DNA from: RPQJ01 sp963731105
GTDB lineage: Bacteria > Pseudomonadota > Gammaproteobacteria > Steroidobacterales > Steroidobacteraceae
Assembly: GCA_963731105.1 (NCBI GenBank)
Contig: CAVSUM010000001.1
Coordinates: 62,001 to 126,000, forward strand
Direction: 5' to 3'
Length of the DNA stretch: 64,000 nucleotides
In this document: positions 52,054-60,269 of the stretch, piece by piece
Layout: every line of letters begins with the position of its first letter
Position numbering within the stretch: the first letter of the stretch is position 1
Notes under the pieces: generated by a model
Databases searched by the model: none
The model's input: the letters and a program-made list of their open reading frames with translations, nothing else
Told to the model about the DNA's origin: nothing
Position numbers and translations under genes: made by a program

Positions 52054-52904
52054 ACGAGGTCGACTCCGGGACGATCGTCCGCGCCGCCGTGCTGCGCGGG
52101 CCCAACGACTACAAGTCGGACGTCAAGCCGGTCTGGTGCCCCGGCTGCGGCGACTTTGGCGTGGTGAATGCGCTCGCCAAGGCCATGGCGAAAATGGCCC
52201 TCGAACCGAAGGATGTGGCCGTGGTCTCGGGCATCGGCTGCTCGTCGCGCATCCCCGCCTACATGGCGAGCTATGGCTTCCACGGCATCCACGGCCGCGC
52301 GCTCGCGGCCGGCACGGGACTGAAGGTTGCCCGCCCCGACCTCACCGTGATCGTCACCGGCGGCGACGGCGACGGTTACTCGATCGGCGGCAACCACTTC
52401 CTGCATGCGTGCCGCCGCAACGTCGACATGACCTACATCGTGATGGACAACCGCGTGTACGGCATGACCAAGGGCCAGCCCTCGCCCACCACGGAGCCGG
52501 ACTGGGACTCGAAGCTCTCCCCGGACGGCACGGGCCTGCGCGAGTTCCAGCCGCTGGTGATCGCGCTCACGTCTGGCGCGAACTTCATCGCCCGCGGTTT
52601 CACCGGCGACCCGAACGGCCTCGCCGAACTGATCGAGCAGGCGGTGCGCCACCCGGGCTTCTCGTTCATCGAGGTGCTGTCGCCCTGCGTCACCTTCCGT
52701 CCCGAACAGAAGGAGTGGAAGAAGCTGGTGAAGCCCGACGCCTTCAAGCCCACGTCGGACCTGCCACGGGCGGCGCGGCGCATGCTGCGCGACACCGGGT
52801 TCGACCTCGGCGTGCTGTACGCCGGAGAGCGACCACCCTTCGCACCGCGGGGTCCGCGCGCCCTGCGCGAGCCGACCGAACTCGAAGCGAGGTTCACGCT
52901 GTGA
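52050..52904 (+). CDS. korB: 2-oxoacid:ferredoxin oxidoreductase beta subunit
   Basis: A 284-residue thiamine-diphosphate subunit. Cluster-ligand and ThDP motifs are VWCPGCGDFGVV, GIGCSSRIPAYM and the ThDP/Mg motif GGDGDGYSIGGNHFLHA, with DNRVYGMTKGQ. I chose the ATG overlapping the korA stop (ATGA); an ATG four codons upstream is possible. No ferredoxin gene is adjacent. Confidence 0.9.
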   Translation: MNEVDSGTIVRAAVLRGPNDYKSDVKPVWCPGCGDFGVVNALAKAMAKMALEPKDVAVVSGIGCSSRIPAYMASYGFHGIHGRALAAGTGLKVARPDLTVIVTGGDGDGYSIGGNHFLHACRRNVDMTYIVMDNRVYGMTKGQPSPTTEPDWDSKLSPDGTGLREFQPLVIALTSGANFIARGFTGDPNGLAELIEQAVRHPGFSFIEVLSPCVTFRPEQKEWKKLVKPDAFKPTSDLPRAARRMLRDTGFDLGVLYAGERPPFAPRGPRALREPTELEARFTL

Positions 52905-53416
52905 AGAAGCAACGCCTGCCGCGCACGGTTGACGAATTCATGGCGTATGCGTGGGCCATGGAGGTCGAGGCGTCCGATCGCTATGCGGAGCTGGCCGACC
53001 TGATGGCGACGCACCACAACCGCGAGGTGTCCGAGCTGTTCGCCAAGCTCGCGCGCATCGAAGGCAAGCACCGCGACCAGATCGCGGCGCAGATGGGCTG
53101 GACGTCCGCGCCGGACGCGGCCGGTTTCCGCTGGGAGACGCCCGAGGGCCCCGAGACCACCGACTACGGCGAGCTGCACTACCTGATGCAGCCCTGGCAC
53201 GCGCTCAAGCTCGCCGAGCACAACGAGCGCCGCGCCGTCGAGTTCTTCGAGCGCTTCGCCGCCGCGCGTGTGCCGGCCGAGGTGCGTGCCGCGGCGCTCG
53301 AGATGGCCGCGGACGAGCGCGAGCACGTGCGCCTGATCGAGGAATGGCTGTCGCGCGTGCCGCCGCCGGAGCCCGGCTGGGACGAGGATCCCGACCCGCC
53401 GGCCGTGGCGGACTGA
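52901..53416 (+). CDS. Ferritin-like/rubrerythrin-type diiron protein
   Basis: A 171-residue four-helix protein. The diiron ligand pattern is EVEASDRYAEL, then IEGKHRDQI, EHNERRAVEFF and ADEREHVRLIEEW. The GTG start overlaps the korB stop (GTGA), so it is coupled to the oxidoreductase. It may protect the oxygen-sensitive 2-oxoacid enzyme from peroxide or oxygen (inference). No rubredoxin domain is present. Confidence 0.78.
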   Translation: MKKQRLPRTVDEFMAYAWAMEVEASDRYAELADLMATHHNREVSELFAKLARIEGKHRDQIAAQMGWTSAPDAAGFRWETPEGPETTDYGELHYLMQPWHALKLAEHNERRAVEFFERFAAARVPAEVRAAALEMAADEREHVRLIEEWLSRVPPPEPGWDEDPDPPAVAD

Positions 53417-53490
53417 GCCGCCTGCATCCGGTTGTCCTGCGCATAGGTAGTAGTACAGGGTCGGCGGACCACCCCGGGACCGCTACTATT

Positions 53491-53508
53491 CATTAGTCAT
53501 TTCTAATG
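53491..53508. promoter_or_regulatory. Exact operator palindrome CATTAG-N6-CTAATG before the psr-like operon
   Basis: CATTAG, TCATTT, CTAATG: 6-base perfect arms, 23 bases before the psrA-like ATG in an AT-rich promoter patch. The inner ATTAG-N6-CTAAT is identical to the site before dsrE3 at 24281, linking this operon to the sHdr regulon. Confidence 0.65.
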
Positions 53509-53530
53509 TATAGACGGCGGACGGGGCTTC

Positions 53531-55723
53531 ATGAATCGCATTTCGCGCCGGCGCTTCCTCAAGATCGCCGGCTTCGGCGCGGGCGCGGCGGCAATTGCCG
53601 CGGGCACGGGTCGCGGGCTGCAGGCGATGGCGAATCGGCCGGCCGCCGGCGAGACGCGCGTCATCCCGACCTCGTGCGACATCTGCTTCTGGAAATGCAA
53701 CGCGCTCGCCCACGTGCGCGACGGCCGACTGTGGAAGATCACCGGCAATCCCGAGGATCCGCTGTCGCGCGGCCGGCTCTGCCCGCGCGGCACGGGCGGT
53801 GTCGGCGCCCACTTCGACCCTGACCGCCTGCGCACGCCGCTGCTGCGGCACCGCAAGCGCGGCGAGGAAGCCTGGGTCGAAGTCACCTGGGACGAGGCGC
53901 TCGGCTACGTCGCCGACCGCATGCAGAAGATCAAGGGGCAGTACGGTCCCGAGGCGATGGCGCTGTTCAGCCACGGCATCGGCGGCAACTTCCTCAAGCA
54001 CACGCTCAAGGCCTACGGCAGCCAGAACATCGCCGCACCCTCGTTCGCCCAGTGCCGCGGGCCGCGCGACGTGGGATTCGAGCTCACGTTCGGCGAGGGC
54101 ATCGGCTCGCCGGAGCGCACCGACATCGCCAATGCACGCTGCCTGGTGCTGATCGGCTCGCACCTCGGCGAGAACATGCACAACACGCAGGTGCAGGAGT
54201 TCGCCGAGGCCATCGCGCAGGGCGCCACGGTCATCGTCGCCGACCCGCGCTTCTCCATTGCGGCCAGCAAGGCGCGTCACTACCTCCCGGTGAAGCCCGG
54301 TACCGACCTCGCGCTGCTGCTGGCGTGGATGAACGTGCTGGTGACCGAGAACCTGTACGACCAGGACTACGTCCAGCAACACGGTTTCGGCTTCGACTAC
54401 TTCAAGGCCGAGATCGCCACCTGCACGCCCGAGTGGGCCTGGCCCGAGACCGGCATCCCGCCCGAGCTGATCCGCGAGACCGCGCGCGAAATGGCGCGCC
54501 ACCGCCCGGCGACGCTGGTGCACCCGGGACGCCACGCCACCTGGTACGGCAACGACGCGCAGCGCAGCCGGGCCATTGCGCTGCTGAACGCGCTGCTCGG
54601 CAGCTGGGGACGCAAGGGCGGCTTCTACTTCCCGTCCAGCATGGACGTGCCGGCCTATCCGTACCCGCCCTACCCGCATGGCGAGCGCGGCAAGGTCGAC
54701 AACCCCGATCACCGTTACGCGTTCGCCAGCGAGACCATCACCACTGGCATCCGTTCGGCGACCCTCACCGGCGAGCCGTATCCGATCAAGGGCTGGCTGG
54801 TCTATGCCACCAACCTGTTGCAGGCGCTGCCGAGCCAGCCGGAAACGATCCGCGCGATCCAGGAGCTCGACCTGCTCGCCGTGGTGGACGTAGTGCCCTC
54901 GGAAATCGCGGGCTGGGCCGACGTGGTGCTGCCCGAGACGACCTATCTCGAGCGCTACGAGGACCTGAACGTCGAGCTGTTCCGCGAGCCGTTCATCGCG
55001 CTGCGCCAGCCGGTGGTGCCGGCGCCGCACGACCAGAAGCCGAACTGGTGGATCGCGCGCGAGCTCGCGCTGAAGCTCGGCCTCGGCGCGTACTACCCGT
55101 GGACCGACGTCGAGCAGTACCTCGATCACCGCTTGCAAGCCGCGGGCTACAGCCTGGCCGAACTCAAGCAGAAGGGTCTGGTGAAGGGACCGCAGGCGCC
55201 GCTCTACTACGAAGAGGGCATCACCCCGTCGTTCGCCACGCCGTCGGGCAAGATCGAGTTCTACTCGACCCAGCTGCAGGACAAGGGCTTCGACCCGGTG
55301 CCGAAATACCAGCGCCCCGATCCCGGCCCACCCGGCTCGTTCCGCCTGTTGTACGGCCGCGCGCCGGTGCACACCTTCAGCCGCACGCAGACCAACCCGA
55401 TACTGCGCGACGCCATGCCGGAGAACGAGGTGTGGGTCAACGCGGGCGTCGGCGCCCGCATGGGCCTCGCGAGCGGCGACTACGTGCAGTTGCGCAACCA
55501 GGACGGCGTGCTGAGCAACCGCGTCAAGGCGCGGGTCACCGAGGCGATCCGCCCCGAGTGCGTGTACATGGTGCACGGCTTCGGCCTCGCCGCGAAGGGA
55601 TTGCGCAGCGCGTTCGGCCGTGGCGCGAGTGACGCGCAGCTGATCACACGCTACGCGACCGACCCGCTGATGGGCGGCACCGGGACCAACATCAACTTCG
55701 TGACCATCGAGCGGGGGGCCTGA
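53531..55723 (+). CDS. psrA: Psr/Phs-type molybdopterin oxidoreductase, Tat-exported
   Basis: A 730-residue DMSO-reductase-family enzyme. The Tat signal is SRRRFLKIAG at residues 5-14. The [4Fe-4S] site is Cys49, Cys52, Cys56 and Cys84 (SCDICFWKC, RLCPRG). The Mo-ligand position is Cys175 in FAQCRGPRD. Length and signal fit periplasmic polysulfide/thiosulfate reductase-like enzymes rather than SoeA, which is longer and cytoplasmic. In a sulfur oxidiser it may work in the oxidative direction on polysulfide or thiosulfate; the substrate is not decidable from sequence. Confidence 0.85.
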   Translation: MNRISRRRFLKIAGFGAGAAAIAAGTGRGLQAMANRPAAGETRVIPTSCDICFWKCNALAHVRDGRLWKITGNPEDPLSRGRLCPRGTGGVGAHFDPDRLRTPLLRHRKRGEEAWVEVTWDEALGYVADRMQKIKGQYGPEAMALFSHGIGGNFLKHTLKAYGSQNIAAPSFAQCRGPRDVGFELTFGEGIGSPERTDIANARCLVLIGSHLGENMHNTQVQEFAEAIAQGATVIVADPRFSIAASKARHYLPVKPGTDLALLLAWMNVLVTENLYDQDYVQQHGFGFDYFKAEIATCTPEWAWPETGIPPELIRETAREMARHRPATLVHPGRHATWYGNDAQRSRAIALLNALLGSWGRKGGFYFPSSMDVPAYPYPPYPHGERGKVDNPDHRYAFASETITTGIRSATLTGEPYPIKGWLVYATNLLQALPSQPETIRAIQELDLLAVVDVVPSEIAGWADVVLPETTYLERYEDLNVELFREPFIALRQPVVPAPHDQKPNWWIARELALKLGLGAYYPWTDVEQYLDHRLQAAGYSLAELKQKGLVKGPQAPLYYEEGITPSFATPSGKIEFYSTQLQDKGFDPVPKYQRPDPGPPGSFRLLYGRAPVHTFSRTQTNPILRDAMPENEVWVNAGVGARMGLASGDYVQLRNQDGVLSNRVKARVTEAIRPECVYMVHGFGLAAKGLRSAFGRGASDAQLITRYATDPLMGGTGTNINFVTIERGA

Positions 55724-55726
55724 GCC

Positions 55727-56266
55727 ATGGCACGCCTCGGCATGGTCATCGACACCCTCAAGTGCGTCGGCTGCATGGACTGCGTGGTGGCGTGCAAGAC
55801 CGAGAACGACGTCCCGGACGGCCACTGCCGCGACTGGATCACGCAGCGGCTGCAGGGCGAGATGGGCAGCCTGCACCTCACCATCACGTCGGAGCGCTGC
55901 AACCACTGCGATCGCCCGCCGTGCGTCAGCTGCTGCCCGACCGGCGCGAGCCACGTCCACGACTACGGCAACGTGGTGCTGGTCGATCACGAGAAGTGCA
56001 TCGGCTGCAAGGCCTGCCTCGCCTCGTGCCCGTACGGCGCACGCTTCATCCATCCGGAGGGCTACGCGGACAAGTGCACGTTCTGCATCCACCGCGTCGA
56101 AAAGGGCGAGTTGCCGGCGTGCGTGGCGGTGTGCCCGACGCACAGCATGACCTTCGGTGACCTCGACGACCCGGAGTCGGAGGTGAGCCGCCTGCTCGCG
56201 ACCCGGCGGCATTTCGTGCTCAAACCCGACGCCGGCACGCGGCCGCGCATCTTCTACCTGGAGTGA
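55727..56266 (+). CDS. psrB: Four-cluster ferredoxin subunit (PsrB/PhsB-like)
   Basis: A 179-residue protein with four [4Fe-4S] cysteine blocks: CVGCMDCVVAC, CNHCDRPPCVSCCP, CIGCKACLASCP and CTFCIHRVEKGELPACVAVCP. It starts three bases after the catalytic subunit. Electron link between the Mo subunit and the membrane NrfD-type protein. Confidence 0.92.
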   Translation: MARLGMVIDTLKCVGCMDCVVACKTENDVPDGHCRDWITQRLQGEMGSLHLTITSERCNHCDRPPCVSCCPTGASHVHDYGNVVLVDHEKCIGCKACLASCPYGARFIHPEGYADKCTFCIHRVEKGELPACVAVCPTHSMTFGDLDDPESEVSRLLATRRHFVLKPDAGTRPRIFYLE

Positions 56267-56270
56267 GTCG

Positions 56271-57206
56271 ATGCTCGAGATCGTCACCACGCGGGCAAAC
56301 CCGATGATCGACCCCACGCTGCACGTGTGGGGCTGGGAGGTCCCGGTCTACCTGTTCCTCGGCGGCTGGGTCGCGGGCTCGCTGGTGCTGTCGGGCTGGT
56401 TCCTGCGCCAGGGCCGCCGGCCCGGCCAACGCAGCGTCAGCTTCGTGCTGCCGTGGTTCGGCCTGGTGCTGCTGTCGCTCGGCATGGGCGCGCTGTTCCT
56501 CGACCTCGAGCACAAGCTGTACGTGTGGCGCATGTACCTCACGTTCCAGCCGGCCTCGCCGATGTCCTGGGGCGGCTGGATCCTGATCCTCGTCTACCCG
56601 TTCCTCGCGCTCGCGGCCCTCGCCTCGATTCCGGACGACCTGCTCGCCCGCTGGCCCGCGATCGCGCGGTTCGCAGCGCGCGTGCGCGAGCCGGCGGCGC
56701 TGCGCTGGCTGGGCTCCGCCAGCATCGCCGTCGGCATCGCGCTCGGCGTCTACACGGGCATCCTGCTGTCGAGCCTCGGGGCACGACCGTTGTGGGCCAC
56801 CGCTGCGCTCGGTCCGTTGTTCCTGGTGTCCGGCCTGTCGACCGGTGCGGCCTTCGCGCACCTGATCGCGCGCGACCCCGCCGAGCAGGCGACGCTGCTG
56901 AAGGCCGACAATGCATTCCTCGGCGTCGAGCTGGCGTTGATCGGCCTGATACTCATCGGGCTGCTCACGGCCAGCGCAGTCCACGCAGACGCGGCACAAC
57001 TGCTGCTCGGTGGCCCCTATACCGCCGTGTTCTGGGTGCTGGTGGTGGGCCTCGGCATCCTGCTGCCGCTCGCGCTGCAGGCGCTGATGGCGTCGCATCG
57101 CATCCCGCACACCGTCGTTGCTCCGCTGCTCGTGATCGGCGGCGGGCTCGCACTGCGTTTCGTCATCGTTGCCGCCGGCCAATACAGCCACTGGACATCG
57201 CCATGA
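56271..57206 (+). CDS. psrC: NrfD/PsrC-type membrane subunit
   Basis: A 311-residue membrane protein with about eight helices. The start PTLHVWGWEVPVYLFLGGW is the NrfD hallmark, including the Tyr/Trp pair of the quinone site. No heme-binding histidine pattern. Completes the Psr-type trio and exchanges electrons with the quinone pool. Confidence 0.9.
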   Translation: MLEIVTTRANPMIDPTLHVWGWEVPVYLFLGGWVAGSLVLSGWFLRQGRRPGQRSVSFVLPWFGLVLLSLGMGALFLDLEHKLYVWRMYLTFQPASPMSWGGWILILVYPFLALAALASIPDDLLARWPAIARFAARVREPAALRWLGSASIAVGIALGVYTGILLSSLGARPLWATAALGPLFLVSGLSTGAAFAHLIARDPAEQATLLKADNAFLGVELALIGLILIGLLTASAVHADAAQLLLGGPYTAVFWVLVVGLGILLPLALQALMASHRIPHTVVAPLLVIGGGLALRFVIVAAGQYSHWTSP

Positions 57207-57727
57207 ACCCACGACCGGCCAGTCCCTACCTCAACCCTTACGTGGCGGGCGTCGGGCTCGGCCTCGTGCTGCTCGCGGCGTTCGTGCTGGTCGGTCGCGG
57301 CCTCGGGGCGTCGGGCGCCTTCAGCTCGACGATGAGCTGGCTGGTGAGCCTCGTGGCGCCGGCGCATGCGCAGGGCAACGAGTACATGCAGCAGTACCTC
57401 GGCGACGGCAGCACGCACCCGCTCAAGGCCTGGCTGGTGTTCGAGGTGGTGGGTGTCGCCGCCGGCGCGCTGCTTTCCGGCCTGCTCGCCGGTCGCGCAC
57501 ACCTGAGCGTCGAGAAGGGCCCGCGCGTGTCGACGACGGTCCGGCTGCTGTGTGCATTCGCCGGCGGCATGCTCATGGCGTTCGGCGCACACCTCGCGCG
57601 CGGCTGCACCAGCGGCCAGGCGCTCACCGGTGGTGCGCTGCTCAACGTCGGCAGCTGGGCCTTCATGCTGATGGTGTTCGTCGGCGGCTACGCCGTGGCG
57701 TGGTTCTTCAGGTGGCAATGGCGATGA
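57203..57727 (+). CDS. YeeE/YedE-family half-transporter (PmpA-like)
   Basis: A 174-residue membrane protein. The ATG overlaps the NrfD stop. The conserved motif is HLARGCTSGQALTGGALLNVGSW, with the cysteine used in thiosulfate relay by TsuA-type transporters. About four helices, i.e. one half of the full family; the second half follows. Such pairs near sulfur-sensing repressors are called pmpA/pmpB. Confidence 0.82.
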   Translation: MNPRPASPYLNPYVAGVGLGLVLLAAFVLVGRGLGASGAFSSTMSWLVSLVAPAHAQGNEYMQQYLGDGSTHPLKAWLVFEVVGVAAGALLSGLLAGRAHLSVEKGPRVSTTVRLLCAFAGGMLMAFGAHLARGCTSGQALTGGALLNVGSWAFMLMVFVGGYAVAWFFRWQWR

Positions 57728-58314
57728 TGACCCCCTTCTACAAATACGGCTTCTTCGGCGACGAGGTCTCGCTGGTCCTCGCGTTCGTGCTCGGGATTGG
57801 CTTCGGCTTCTGCCTCGAGCGCGCCGGGTTCGGCAGCGCGCGCAAGCTCGCGGCGCAGTTCTACCTGTACGACATGTCCGTGTTCAAAGTGATGTTCACG
57901 GCCATCGTCACCGCGATGCTCGGCGTCACGTACCTCGGCTGGCTGGGCTGGCTGGACCTCGACCTCGTGTACCTCGTGCCGACCCACCTCGGACCGCAGA
58001 TCGTCGGCGGACTGGTGCTCGGCGTCGGGTTCGTGGTCGGCGGCTACTGCCCCGGCACGTCGGTCGCAGCACTCGCCACCGGCCGCATCGACGCGGTGAT
58101 CTACGCGCTCGGCATCTTCGCGGGCACGTTCGTCTATGCCGAGGTGTACCCCGCCATCAAGGGCTTCGTGAACGCCAATGCGATGGGCCAGGTGACGTTG
58201 CCGGAAGTCCTGGGACTACCCTGGGGCCTGGTGGTGTTCGCCGTGGTGTTGATCGCGCTGGTCGGGTTCTGGGGCGCCAGCCGCATCGAGCGCTGGATCG
58301 GGAGCCGCTCGTGA
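57724..58314 (+). CDS. YeeE/YedE-family half-transporter (PmpB-like)
   Basis: A 196-residue membrane protein starting at ATG 57724 in an ATGA overlap; an in-frame ATG at 57718 is also possible. Motifs are GFGFCLERAGFGSARKLAAQF and GGYCPGTSVAALATGR, carrying the other two relay cysteines known from TsuA. Together with the preceding half it should import sulfane sulfur or thiosulfate into the cytoplasm. Confidence 0.82.
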   Translation: MMTPFYKYGFFGDEVSLVLAFVLGIGFGFCLERAGFGSARKLAAQFYLYDMSVFKVMFTAIVTAMLGVTYLGWLGWLDLDLVYLVPTHLGPQIVGGLVLGVGFVVGGYCPGTSVAALATGRIDAVIYALGIFAGTFVYAEVYPAIKGFVNANAMGQVTLPEVLGLPWGLVVFAVVLIALVGFWGASRIERWIGSRS

Positions 58315-58961
58315 AGCGGCCGCAGCTGACGCTCAACCAGAAGCTCGCGGCGCTGGCCTTCGTGCTCGGCGCGGTGGCGCTGTTTGCGCAGCCGCACCGC
58401 GGTCCGTTCGTGAAGCTCGACGGGCGCGAGCTGGCGCTGGTGGTCGAGCAGGAAGTGGACCACGTCACCGCGCCCGAACTCGCGGCGTGGATCGTCGAGG
58501 GTCGCGCCGACTACCGACTGATCGACCTGCGGTCGGCCGCCGAATACGCCACGTACCACATCCCGACTGCCGAAAACGTGCTGCTGTCGGACCTGGTGGA
58601 CTACCCGCTGCTGCGCACCGAGAAGGTGGTGCTGTACTCCGAGGGCGGCATCCATTCGGCGCAGGCGTGGATGCTGCTGCGCGCGCAAGGCCACGAGTCG
58701 GCGTACATGGTGCTCGGCGGGCTCGAAGCGTGGAAGGACGAAGTGTTGTATCCGGCGCTGCCTGCCGATGCCGGGCCCCAGCAGCGCGCAAAATTCGAGC
58801 GGGCTGCAGCCCTGGCACAGTTCTTCGGCGGGCAACCACGTGCCGCTGGCGCCGCCGCAGCGACGGCCGCACCGGTCGACCTGCCCAAGCTGACGGCACC
58901 GCCGCCGACCCCGGGCCCCGCGACGCCGGTCGGCAAGCCGAAGAAAAAAGAAGGCTGCTGA
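58311..58961 (+). CDS. Rhodanese-like protein lacking the active-site cysteine
   Basis: A 216-residue protein. A membrane-anchor-like helix (LAALAFVLGAVALFA) comes first. The rhodanese domain is about residues 52-150 (LIDLRSAAEYATYHIPTAENV). The active-site loop is YSEGGIHSAQAW, so Ser110 stands where rhodaneses have Cys. A Pro/Ala-rich tail ends KKKEGC with a C-terminal cysteine. GTG start overlapping the transporter stop. Probably periplasm-facing; it may bind sulfur compounds without transferase activity, or use the terminal Cys. Confidence 0.75.
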   Translation: MKRPQLTLNQKLAALAFVLGAVALFAQPHRGPFVKLDGRELALVVEQEVDHVTAPELAAWIVEGRADYRLIDLRSAAEYATYHIPTAENVLLSDLVDYPLLRTEKVVLYSEGGIHSAQAWMLLRAQGHESAYMVLGGLEAWKDEVLYPALPADAGPQQRAKFERAAALAQFFGGQPRAAGAAAATAAPVDLPKLTAPPPTPGPATPVGKPKKKEGC

Positions 58962-58990
58962 GCCCAGTAACGGCGCCAGGCCACCAGGCG

Positions 58991-59344
58991 CTAGGGCGGC
59001 GGCGCTGCCGGCCCCGGCTGCCCGGCCGGTGGCGGGACTGACGGCAGCTGCTCCGGTTCCGCTGGCACCGCATACGCTGGCAGGGGCTCCGTGACGGACG
59101 GTTCGGGATCCGTCACCGGCAGATCCAGGAACCGCTGCACGCTGGCCAGGAAACGGTCGAAAGCGAACAACACGACCACCACGACCAGCAGCGCCAGCGC
59201 CAGTCCGACCAGTCGAGGCGCCAGCGGCCGCTCCGGCTGCACCTGGTCGCGCTCGGCATGGCGTCGCGCCCGGTCCATCAGCACGCGCTGGACGTCTATC
59301 GGCTGCTCAGGGGGCTGCTCCGGATCAGGTATCGGGTCGGTCAT
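58991..59344 (-). CDS. Hypothetical single-TM proline-rich protein
   Basis: A 117-residue protein with a Pro/Glu-rich start (MTDPIPDPEQPPEQPIDVQ), a basic stretch, one membrane helix (LVGLALALLVVVVVLFAFDRF) and a Pro-rich periplasmic tail. No family recognised. Convergent with the rhodanese-like gene 29 bases away. Confidence 0.55.
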   Translation of the reverse strand: MTDPIPDPEQPPEQPIDVQRVLMDRARRHAERDQVQPERPLAPRLVGLALALLVVVVVLFAFDRFLASVQRFLDLPVTDPEPSVTEPLPAYAVPAEPEQLPSVPPPAGQPGPAAPPP

Positions 59345-59425
59345 CGGGCGCCGATGATGCCATCGGGACGCTCCGGCCGGGACTGTAGTTCGTGCTGGTC
59401 CGCTGGGGTTGTTCGGAAAGTACCT

Positions 59426-59445
59426 AAATGCGAATGAGTTGCAAT
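59426..59445. promoter_or_regulatory. Possible Fur-type box before bfd-bfr
   Basis: AAATGCGAATGAGTTGCAAT is an AT-rich imperfect palindrome of the NNGAAT/ATTCNN style seen in Fur boxes, 42 bases before the Bfd ATG. The downstream genes are iron storage genes, which fits. Confidence 0.4.
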
Positions 59446-59486
59446 AAGATCTGGGCGTCGCTAGGATGCGTGCAGAGGGTCGAGCC

Positions 59487-59742
59487 ATGTACGTCTGCGT
59501 CTGCCACGGCATCTCCGAAAAGCGCCTGAGCCAAGGCCATCGAGGAAGGCGCACGCTCGTTCGAGCAGCTGCAATCCCGCACCGGCGTGGCCACCTGTTG
59601 CGGCGCCTGCGAACCCTGCGCCCGGCAGGTCCTCGACGAGACGCTTGATTCCCGCAGCCCGCGCGCCTCAGGCTGCGTGACCGTCGGGGCCGAGGGCCCC
59701 GCTCCCCTGCCCCGTCCATCTTCCCCAAGGAGTTCGTCATGA
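59487..59742 (+). CDS. bfd: Bacterioferritin-associated ferredoxin, frameshifted
   Basis: About 84 residues. It begins MYVCVCHGISEKRLS. After an apparent extra C near 59531 it continues KAIEEGARSFEQLQSRTGVA then TCCGACEPCARQVL. The four cysteines of the [2Fe-2S] Bfd fold are present (CVC and CCGAC). The stop overlaps the bfr ATG. Bfd reduces Bfr-bound ferric iron for release. Confidence 0.82.
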
Positions 59743-60212
59743 AGGGCGACCCCAAAGTCATTGCGCACCTGAACAAGATCCTCAAGAACGAACTCACGGC
59801 GATCAACCAGTACTTCCTGCATTCGCGCATGCTGAAGAACTGGGGGCTCGACAAGCTCGGCGACCACGAGATGCACGAGTCCGTGGACGAGATGAAGCAT
59901 GCCGACAAGCTGATCGAGCGCATCCTGTTCCTCGAGGGCCTGCCGAACCTGCAGGGGCTCGGCAAGCTGATGGTCGGCGAGGACGTCAAGGAAATCCTCG
60001 AGTGCGACCTGAAGCTCGAGCACATCGCGCATCCGGACTTGAAGGCTGCGATCGCGTACTGCGAGGAGGTCGGCGACTACGTCAGCCGCGAGTTGCTCGA
60101 GGACATCCTCGAGTCCGAGGAAGAGCACATCGACTTCCTCGAGACCCAGCTCGAGCTGCTCGGCCGCGTCGGGCTGCAGAACTACCAGCAGTCGCAGATC
60201 AAGGTCTCCTGA
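59739..60212 (+). CDS. bfr: Bacterioferritin
   Basis: A 157-residue, full-length bacterioferritin (MKGDPKVIAHLNKILKNELT at the start). Ferroxidase ligands Glu18, Glu51, His54, Glu94, Glu127 and His130 are in place, and Met52 is the heme ligand. Iron storage and detoxification, with Bfd encoded just upstream and overlapping. Confidence 0.96.
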   Translation: MKGDPKVIAHLNKILKNELTAINQYFLHSRMLKNWGLDKLGDHEMHESVDEMKHADKLIERILFLEGLPNLQGLGKLMVGEDVKEILECDLKLEHIAHPDLKAAIAYCEEVGDYVSRELLEDILESEEEHIDFLETQLELLGRVGLQNYQQSQIKVS

Positions 60213-60224
60213 CCCCCATCGCCT

Positions 60225-60269
60225 GGCGGCCCCGTTTACAGGAATGAACCCCTGTGAACGGAGGCCGCC
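60225..60269 (+). promoter_or_regulatory. Long hairpin covering the ribosome site of the next gene
   Basis: GGCGGCC (60225-60231) pairs with GGCCGCC (60263-60269), and CCGTTTACAGG (60232-60242) pairs with CCTGTGAACGG (60251-60261) with one G-U pair and one bulged A. The 8-base loop is AATGAACC. The stem ends at the ATG of the next gene and buries its CGGAGG ribosome site. It starts 12 bases after bfr, so it may also act as the bfr 3' end. Confidence 0.65.

Noticed and set aside
53531..56266. Naming the Mo/FeS subunits SoeAB (cytoplasmic sulfite dehydrogenase).
   Set aside because: The catalytic subunit has a twin-arginine signal and is only 730 residues; SoeA is longer and lacks export.
53486..56317. 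A 943-codon open frame on the minus strand opposite the psr-like operon.
   Set aside because: It is antisense to psrA and psrB, which have full motif support; its translation is low-complexity His/Arg/Ala-rich, a by-product of GC-rich codon use.
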